Assembly (NCBI GenBank): GCA_003585735.1
Contig: NQOH01000001.1
Span: forward strand, 525,086-536,670
DNA from: Gardnerella kenyensis
GTDB lineage: Bacteria > Actinomycetota > Actinomycetes > Actinomycetales > Bifidobacteriaceae
Direction: 5' to 3'
Length of the DNA: 11,585 bases
The first letter of the stretch is position 1, and each line of letters begins with the position of its first letter. This document shows positions 6,368 through 11,585 of the stretch, piece by piece. The translations under genes were made by a program, and so were the position numbers. The notes under the pieces are model-generated. The model saw only the letters and a list, made by a program, of their open reading frames with translations. It was not told where the DNA came from and ran no database searches.

Positions 6368-8281
6368 ATGGCTATTGATTACAACGAATTTAGGCTGCTT
6401 ACAACCTTATTAAATAACAGCAGAACCAGCAAAGCAACCAGCATTGCGCAAATAAGTCAGCGCAATCTTGCTGCGCGCGCAAAAATGTCACTTGGAACTG
6501 TTAACTCAGCAATCAAAAGCGCAGAAGCCAAGCATCTTATTGACACAACCGGCAAAATGCACGTAACCGCCCAAGGATTTGAGGCGCTTGAACCATATAA
6601 AGCACGTAACGCAATTATTATGGCCGCCGGCTTTTCATCACGATTCTCCCCCGTTTCCTACGAGACTCCAAAAGGACTTCTTAAAGTAAAAGGTGAAGTT
6701 CTTATTGAGCGCCAAATCAAGCAGCTTCACGAAGCAGGCATTAAAGATATAACAGTTGTGGTTGGCTACAAGCAGGAGCAATTCTTCTACTTAGAAGACG
6801 CTTTTGACGTAAAAATTACGATTAATAACGAGTATGGCACTAGAAATAACAACAGCTCGATTATGGCGGTGGCAGACGAGTTATCTAACACTTATATTTG
6901 CTCTTCCGATAATTATTTTGATAAAAATCCGTTTGAGTTATACGTTTGGAAATCTTATTATTCTGCGCAATTCCATAAAGGATACACTAAAGAATGGTGC
7001 ATTACTTGCGGCGCGCATAATAAAATTAAAAATGTTACGATTGGCGGAAGCGACGCTTGGTACATGATTGGTCACGTGTATTTCGACTCCGATTTTTCTA
7101 AGCGTTTTGTGCAAATTCTTGGCAATGAATATGATTTGCCGCAAACTGCAGGAAAACTTTGGGAAGATATTTTTATTGAGCATATTGACGAGCTTGATAT
7201 GCAAATGCGAAAGTATGATCCGCCAATTATTCACGAATTTGATTCTATTGACGAGTTGCGCGAGTTTGATCCTCTTTTCTTAGAAAATATTGATAGCGAT
7301 ATTTTTGATCACATTACGCAAACGCTTAATTGTAAAAAATCCGATATTCATAATATTTACCCGCTTAAAAAGGGTCTTACTAATTTATCTTGCCATTTTT
7401 CAGTTGGCGAAAACGAATACGTCTATAGGCATCCTGGCGTTGGCACAAACGTGCTTATTAACCGAAAAGCAGAAGTTGAAGCATTGCAATTGGCTCAAAA
7501 GCTTGGTTTAGATGGCACTTTTATTGCAGCGAAGGCTAAAGAGGGATGGAAGATTTCGCGCTTTTTGCCTGATTGCAGAACTGCAAATTTGCACGATTTT
7601 AGAGAGATGAGGGAGATTTTAAAATTGGTTCGCACTTTGCATAAAAGTTGCGAAAATAGCGAAAATAGCGAAAGCTACAAAAACTACGAAAATAGCGAAA
7701 TCGCGAACCACAACTTTGATTTTTACGACGAATCTCAGCGTTATATGAAAGAACTTAAGGCAAGAAATATATTAATACCGCAAAAAATTATGGATTTAAG
7801 CTATTCTGCAGAAGATCTTCACAAAGCCGTAATTTCGGAAGATAACTCATATACTTGCCTTTGCCATAACGACATACTTGACGCAAATATTTTAGTCGAC
7901 GAGCAGAATCGCTACCATCTTATTGATTGGGAGTACGCAGGAATGTCTGATTACGCTCAAGATTTTGGCACTATGTGCGTTTCGGAAAAGTTTAGCGACA
8001 GGGAAATAAATAGTGCAATGAGGATTTATTTGGAGCACGAGCCAAGCATGAAAGAAAAGCGACATTTGCTAGCTTATGTGGGATTCGCTGGTTGGTGCTG
8101 GCATTTGTGGTCTCTTGTTAAGGAAGCTGAAGGCGAAAATATTGGAAGCTGCATGTATACCTACTACAAGTATGCAAAACGCTATATTAATGAAGCTTCG
8201 AAGCTGTATTTCGCCACAAGCGCTCCTGCGTCACTAGTAAAGAGAGAGCTAAGAGAAAGGCAATCGCTTTCAATGGAGTAA
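6368..8281 (+). CDS. licC/licA: Winged-helix / LicC cytidylyltransferase / LicA choline kinase fusion
   Basis: One 637-residue protein predicted to convert choline to phosphocholine (kinase) and then to CDP-choline (cytidylyltransferase), the donor for LicD. Residues 1-75 resemble a winged helix-turn-helix domain (RNLAARAKMSLGTVNSAIK, ending in LIDTTGKMHVTAQGF). The LicC domain (about 80-300) has the nucleotide-binding loop MAAGFSSRF (85-93) with PKGLL (101-105), and the acidic SSDNYF (179-184). The LicA domain (about 325-610) has a phosphate-binding-loop-like KKGLTNLS, the catalytic HND at 500-502 with Asn507, and LIDWEYAG (518-525) containing the metal-binding Asp520. A Ser/Glu/Asn repeat (429-444) interrupts the kinase. 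The ATG has a good ribosome binding site (AAAGAGAG, 6 nt away). In Haemophilus and pneumococcus licA and licC are separate genes. The two enzyme assignments are strong; the DNA-binding role is inference. Confidence 0.92.
   Translation: MAIDYNEFRLLTTLLNNSRTSKATSIAQISQRNLAARAKMSLGTVNSAIKSAEAKHLIDTTGKMHVTAQGFEALEPYKARNAIIMAAGFSSRFSPVSYETPKGLLKVKGEVLIERQIKQLHEAGIKDITVVVGYKQEQFFYLEDAFDVKITINNEYGTRNNNSSIMAVADELSNTYICSSDNYFDKNPFELYVWKSYYSAQFHKGYTKEWCITCGAHNKIKNVTIGGSDAWYMIGHVYFDSDFSKRFVQILGNEYDLPQTAGKLWEDIFIEHIDELDMQMRKYDPPIIHEFDSIDELREFDPLFLENIDSDIFDHITQTLNCKKSDIHNIYPLKKGLTNLSCHFSVGENEYVYRHPGVGTNVLINRKAEVEALQLAQKLGLDGTFIAAKAKEGWKISRFLPDCRTANLHDFREMREILKLVRTLHKSCENSENSESYKNYENSEIANHNFDFYDESQRYMKELKARNILIPQKIMDLSYSAEDLHKAVISEDNSYTCLCHNDILDANILVDEQNRYHLIDWEYAGMSDYAQDFGTMCVSEKFSDREINSAMRIYLEHEPSMKEKRHLLAYVGFAGWCWHLWSLVKEAEGENIGSCMYTYYKYAKRYINEASKLYFATSAPASLVKRELRERQSLSME
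7649..7702 (+). repeat. 9-bp in-frame repeat in the kinase domain
   Basis: GAAAATAGC occurs twice in tandem (7652-7660, 7661-7669) followed by GAAAGC, and again at 7688-7696. It encodes repeated Glu-Asn-Ser in a likely surface loop of the LicA domain. The unit is three codons, so slippage would change loop length without breaking the frame. The same GAAAATAGCGAAAA string occurs in licD (minus strand, 5235-5248), with a one-mismatch version in the glycosyltransferase gene (3942-3955). Confidence 0.7.
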
Positions 8282-8288
8282 CCGTATT

Positions 8289-8324
8289 GCCAACAAAACT
8301 GCCGACAAAACTGCCAACAAAACC
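8289..8324 (+). repeat. Three 12-bp tandem units between licC/licA and licB
   Basis: GCCAACAAAACT (8289-8300), GCCGACAAAACT (8301-8312) and GCCAACAAAACC (8313-8324) fill most of the 65-bp gap between the fusion gene stop and licB. A partial fourth unit, GCCACAA, follows. The array ends just before the licB ribosome binding site, so copy number could change spacing or mRNA structure there. It encodes nothing evident. Confidence 0.8.
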
Positions 8325-8346
8325 GCCACAAGTAAAGTAGGTATTT

Positions 8347-9336
8347 ATGAAATACGCGTTTTTAAGCGGACTTTTATGGGGTGTTGACACTGCACTACTT
8401 GCAGTTTTAACAGCTTTGCTCACAACAACCAACAACGCAAATTTTGTGATATTTGTTGGTTTTCTTGGAGCACTACTTCACGACGCAGTATGCGCAATTT
8501 TTATGTGGATTTACGTAAGTATTCGTAAAAAATGGCATAAAACGCTTGAAATACTAAATAAACCACGGCTCCTTGCGCTTATTATCGTAGGATCTTTACT
8601 TGGCGGCCCACTCGGCATGAGCGGATACGTTTTAGCAGCAAGCAATATAGGAGCAGGATACGCTGCCGCAATTTCCGCCTTCTACCCCGCTTTTGGAACC
8701 GTGCTTTCCGCAATAATACTTCGTGAGCGCTTAAGCGCACCCAAGTACGCAGCTTTTGCTTTAAGCTTAGTGGCAGTTTCAGTTTTAGGTTACTGCTCAT
8801 GCGCTTCAAGCAGTTTAAACATGAGTATTTCCAACGCAATACTTGGGTTATTTGGAGCAGCTTTAAGCGTAATTGGTTGGGGCAGCGAAGCAGTTGTGTG
8901 CGCTTGGGCCACGCGGCATAAAAATATTGACGACGAAATAATACTTCATATTCGCGAAACAACATCCGCATTTGCTTACTTTATTATTTCGACTATTGCG
9001 ATTGCTTCTACTGCAATATTTAGCGTTTTTAAAGGCACAACACAAGGTGCTTTACAAGGATTATCGGAATACATATCGCTTAGTGCAAGCTCGCTTAATC
9101 CTCTAAAAATCGCATTAATGGCGGCTATTGTTGGCTTGCTTGGCGTAAGCTCGTACCTGTTTTATTACCGTGGTATTGCGAAGGTTGGAGCAAGCCGCGC
9201 AATGGCAGCAAACGTAACTTACGCAGCTTGGAGCATGGTTGCAACCGCCATAATCTCCTGCACAATGCCGTCAATTCTATCTTGGATCTGTTGCATTACG
9301 ATTATGTGCAGCACGGTTTTCGTAGCGCGTCAATAA
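8347..9336 (+). CDS. licB: LicB-type choline permease (DMT/EamA superfamily)
   Basis: Predicted choline importer in the cytoplasmic membrane, feeding the choline kinase encoded upstream. The 329-residue protein has about ten hydrophobic segments in the two-repeat EamA pattern. Several stretches match, from memory, conserved parts of pneumococcal LicB: GPLGMSGYVLA near 87-97, AAISAFYPAFGTVLS near 107-121, GWGSEAV near 178-184 and the SYLFYYRGIAKVGASRAMAAN region near 272-292. It is slightly longer than the roughly 290 residues of pneumococcal LicB. The ATG at 8347 follows AAAGTAGG (8334-8341), a modest ribosome binding site 5 nt away. Cotranscription with licC/licA is likely (65-bp gap, no terminator). 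The last 60 bp overlap the converging membrane glycosyltransferase gene; the C-terminal hydrophobic segment is needed for the fold, so the overlap appears real. Confidence 0.93.
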   Translation: MKYAFLSGLLWGVDTALLAVLTALLTTTNNANFVIFVGFLGALLHDAVCAIFMWIYVSIRKKWHKTLEILNKPRLLALIIVGSLLGGPLGMSGYVLAASNIGAGYAAAISAFYPAFGTVLSAIILRERLSAPKYAAFALSLVAVSVLGYCSCASSSLNMSISNAILGLFGAALSVIGWGSEAVVCAWATRHKNIDDEIILHIRETTSAFAYFIISTIAIASTAIFSVFKGTTQGALQGLSEYISLSASSLNPLKIALMAAIVGLLGVSSYLFYYRGIAKVGASRAMAANVTYAAWSMVATAIISCTMPSILSWICCITIMCSTVFVARQ

Positions 9337-10971
9337 CATGTTAAATCCGCAAGATGCAAATGGAATCATAAGCAAATACGCTGGCAAAATATACTGCGAT
9401 TGCGCTTCCCAAATCATGTAAAGCACAGCCATTCCAAGCACAATAACTAAAGGCGTTAAATATTCAACATTTAGTAACGCGCTATTATTTAGCGAATCTT
9501 TACTATCTGCCAAATCTTTATTATCTGCCAACTTTTTCTTACGCAAAGTAACGCATAAGAACACTGCAGTGAAGAAAGCAAGCATAAATTGAAGAGCATC
9601 AAGGAAAGTAAAAGCAACCATATTTAGCTTTCCAGAATAAAGCGAGCGCAAAGCAGGATTCATTTTGCGATCGATTAAAATCTGCCTGTATGGTCCGTTC
9701 CACTTCCAGCTACTTGCGAGTAAAGATTCGTAAGTTGGCTCAAGCCACTCTCCCATAAATTTTTTCGTAAAGAAAGTCGCTATTTGCTTAGGATTTTTTA
9801 AGAAGAAATTAATATTTTTGCGTAAAAATTCCGTAGATTTCTTCTTTATATCGTTTTTATTATAGCTTGCAACGTCAAAGCTAGTTGGGTATCCGTTATA
9901 CCATCCAGGATTATTCGGGCCGCCTTTTCTAGCAGGATCCGTTGCCATTGCAAGCCAAACTGTAGAAGGCAAACCATCTTTTGCACTGTGACCAAAAGAA
10001 TTAGCAGCCTGCGCTACAGCAAAATTGCCTACAAAAACGCACGCAATCGCAAGCAATACGCAAACAGCGTGCTGCCACTTTTTAGAGCGCAAAGCCGACA
10101 CAATCCACACAACAATCATTCCAAGTAAGCAATAAACCATAGTCGACTTAAGCAATATGGCAAACAGCATGCAAATTAAAGATTGCACAGCATCACGCCA
10201 ACTGCCGCCACGAATATTTTTTGCGTGGAAAATAAGCGCACCAAACACGAAAGGCAAGCAAAGAGTATTGCCGTACGCAAAAGTCGCGTAGAAAATCATA
10301 GGCAAAAACGCAGCGTAAAAAAGCAAAGAAAGAAGAGTTGCGGTTTTATTGCGGAATAGTAAGTTTGCATAATACGCAATAAGAACGCCTGTAACAGCAG
10401 CACATATTACATTCAACACTTCAAAAGCAGTGTATGCGTTGGAGCCAAAAACGATTACCAAAAAGCGCATAAGGCAAAGAAGTGGGAATTGGAATGGGAA
10501 GCGAGTTAAGTAGCCACCCGGGCACACGATCCAAGATAATTCCGAAGTATCAACTCCGCAAACTACAGGAGTTCTATTAGCGTCTGCATAATATTGTGCT
10601 GCGCTAAACAAGTAAGCTGGATCCCATTCCGGCCATGCGTGCGTGGCATGCACCCAAATCAAACCTGCAACAATCACGTAAGCAAAAACAGCGGCCGCAA
10701 CGTAGCGTAAGCGTATTTTATTAAGAATTTCGTTAAGAATCCCGCGTTTTTTTAAAAACGCAATAATAAAGAATATTGCTGCGCTTATAACAATTACGAA
10801 TGGAGATTGGAACCATAGGAATTCAAGAGTGTAGTCTCCCGGCAAAAGATGAGCCGAAACAACTAAATTAAGCAAAGATAGTAAGCTGAAAAATACTGCA
10901 GCGCACCAAAGCACAGCAGCGCTAAAAAAGCGACCGAGCGTTACACTTACGTTTTGCAAACGCTTAATCAT
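9277..10971 (-). CDS. Polytopic membrane glycosyltransferase (GT-C fold, GT39-like)
   Basis: A 564-residue protein with about 10-12 hydrophobic segments, of the GT-C type that uses polyprenyl-phosphate sugars on the outer face of the membrane. After two N-terminal hydrophobic segments and a basic loop (about 73-90), the first large external loop carries EWDPAYLFSAAQYY; the acidic WDP (116-118) is in the place of the catalytic acid in GT39/ArnT-like enzymes. A long loop with GPNNPGWYNGYP lies in the second half. Similarity is to the general fold, not a named enzyme. The GtrB-like gene 73 bp upstream on the same strand probably makes its donor. The ATG at 10971 has AAAGGGG (10988-10982) about 10 nt upstream, a slightly long spacing. 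An 18-bp duplication (9497-9532) lies in a charged loop before the final membrane segments. The end overlaps licB. Confidence 0.82.
   Translation of the reverse strand: MIKRLQNVSVTLGRFFSAAVLWCAAVFFSLLSLLNLVVSAHLLPGDYTLEFLWFQSPFVIVISAAIFFIIAFLKKRGILNEILNKIRLRYVAAAVFAYVIVAGLIWVHATHAWPEWDPAYLFSAAQYYADANRTPVVCGVDTSELSWIVCPGGYLTRFPFQFPLLCLMRFLVIVFGSNAYTAFEVLNVICAAVTGVLIAYYANLLFRNKTATLLSLLFYAAFLPMIFYATFAYGNTLCLPFVFGALIFHAKNIRGGSWRDAVQSLICMLFAILLKSTMVYCLLGMIVVWIVSALRSKKWQHAVCVLLAIACVFVGNFAVAQAANSFGHSAKDGLPSTVWLAMATDPARKGGPNNPGWYNGYPTSFDVASYNKNDIKKKSTEFLRKNINFFLKNPKQIATFFTKKFMGEWLEPTYESLLASSWKWNGPYRQILIDRKMNPALRSLYSGKLNMVAFTFLDALQFMLAFFTAVFLCVTLRKKKLADNKDLADSKDSLNNSALLNVEYLTPLVIVLGMAVLYMIWEAQSQYILPAYLLMIPFASCGFNMLLTRYENRAAHNRNATDPR
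9497..9532 (-). repeat. 18-bp in-frame duplication in the GT-C gene
   Basis: On the plus strand TCTTTACTATCTGCCAAA (9497-9514) is followed by TCTTTATTATCTGCCAAC (9515-9532). On the coding strand this gives the repeated LADNKD/LADSKD in a hydrophilic loop. Frame is preserved. Confidence 0.75.
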
Positions 10972-11044
10972 ACGTCTTAAACCCCTTTAAAAGATTTCTT
11001 TCACAAAGTGCATTTATAAAAAATTTTATTAAAAAAGATTGCTT

Positions 11045-11585
11045 TTACAAGAATTGTTCAATATAGTAGCGCGGACGATGCTTTGATTCCAAATAAATTT
11101 TTCCAATATAGCTTCCAAGAATACCCATGGAAATCATAAGGAATCCGCCAATAAACCATATTGAGCACATAAGCGACGACCAACCAACAGCAGTGTGATT
11201 AGTAAACAGCGACACAATTACGTAAATAAACATTGCAAAACCAATAACAATCGAAAGCATGCCCATATACGTAACTAATTTAAGCGGCTTAACAGAAAAC
11301 GAAGTAATTCCTTCTAAAGCGAAAGAAATCATCTTTTTCAAAGGATACTTAGAAACGCCAGCCGTTCTAACTCCGCGCTCGTAATAAACTTTGCCTGTTT
11401 TAAAACCAAGCATTGGCACAATTCCGCGAAGGAATAAATTAACTTCGTTGTATTCAGAAAGCGCATCCAATGCAATCGAACTCATTAAACGATAATCCGC
11501 GTGGTTAGGCACAACTTCTGCACCCATTGCGGAAAAAAGACTGTAAAAAGCCAAAGCCGTGTTGCGCTTAAACCAAGTGTCTTTT
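11045..11585 (-). CDS. GtrB-like polyprenyl-phosphate sugar synthase, C-terminal part
   Basis: The gene runs off the right edge; its start and most of the GT-A catalytic domain lie outside. The open frame continues to the window end without a start, reading KDTWFKRNTALAFYSLFSAM, then NHADYRLMS and GIVPMLGFKTGKVYYERG. These are conserved in GtrB/CsbB/dolichol-phosphate-mannose synthase-like family 2 enzymes. The tail has two membrane segments (around MGMLSIVIGFAMFIYVIV and WFIGGFLMISMGILGSYIG), as in GtrB. Such enzymes load a sugar from a nucleotide donor onto undecaprenyl phosphate. The neighbour downstream on the same strand is a GT-C membrane transferase, so the two probably form an extracytoplasmic glycosylation pair. 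No GtrA-type flippase is visible here. Confidence 0.9.
   Translation of the reverse strand, partial: KDTWFKRNTALAFYSLFSAMGAEVVPNHADYRLMSSIALDALSEYNEVNLFLRGIVPMLGFKTGKVYYERGVRTAGVSKYPLKKMISFALEGITSFSVKPLKLVTYMGMLSIVIGFAMFIYVIVSLFTNHTAVGWSSLMCSIWFIGGFLMISMGILGSYIGKIYLESKHRPRYYIEQFL

Noticed and set aside
8187..8435. Minus-strand open frame with GSFVGSFVG repeats
   Set aside because: It arises from the 12-bp tandem repeat and from antisense of the licC/licA end and the licB start; nothing supports translation.
10972..11044. Promoter or terminator in the AT-rich gap between the GtrB-like and GT-C genes
   Set aside because: The gap is too AT-rich to distinguish a real -10 from chance, and no GC stem with T-run is present; apart from the GT-C ribosome binding site nothing specific is supported.

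Overview
The window reads as chromosome of a low-G+C member of the Bifidobacteriaceae, most likely Gardnerella. Composition is AT-rich (about 40% G+C by eye). The ABC ATPase and the glycosyltransferases nevertheless have the sequence style of bifidobacterial cell-surface polysaccharide genes. Two divergent genes also appear to be leaderless, which is common in Actinobacteria. The assignment is from protein resemblance only and was not searched.

Layout, left to right. (1) 1-89: the last codons of a plus-strand gene that meets the ABC ATPase gene tail to tail. (2) 86-2318, minus: a Wzm/Wzt (TagG/TagH) type polysaccharide ABC exporter, permease first and ATPase second. (3) 2319-2435: a divergent promoter region with an array of 11-bp repeats. 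(4) 2436-4853, plus: an 805-residue glycosyltransferase built from two GT2 units, the second apparently degenerate. (5) 4949-6088, minus: a LicD-family phosphocholine transferase whose 3' end lies in a 15-bp tandem repeat. (6) 6089-6367: a divergent regulatory region with two CTTTAC-N6-GTAAAG dyads 52 bp apart and a third AT-rich dyad near the -35 position. (7) 6368-8281, plus: one protein joining a winged-helix-like DNA-binding domain, a LicC-type CTP:phosphocholine cytidylyltransferase and a LicA-type choline kinase. (8) 8347-9336, plus: the choline permease LicB. (9) 9277-11585, minus: a GT-C (GT39-like) membrane glycosyltransferase and, upstream of it, the 3' part of a GtrB-like polyprenyl-phosphate sugar synthase. 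The GT-C gene overlaps licB tail to tail by 60 bp.

Together the genes suggest a surface glycan that is built by cytoplasmic glycosyltransferases, decorated with phosphocholine, exported by Wzm/Wzt and possibly glycosylated further outside the membrane by the GtrB/GT-C pair. All four steps of the classical lic pathway are encoded: choline uptake (LicB), phosphorylation (LicA), activation to CDP-choline (LicC) and transfer (LicD). No tarI/tarJ teichoic acid genes are visible.

The most interesting point is that the CDP-choline enzyme carries its own DNA-binding domain and lies beside paired operator-like dyads between licD and itself. This mirrors the domain plan of the trigger enzyme NadR (HTH, nucleotidyltransferase, kinase) and suggests a self-regulating phosphocholine switch. 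No RNA genes, CRISPR arrays or insertion sequences were seen. No gene-free stretch exceeds 300 bases; the longest, 6089-6367, is described in detail.
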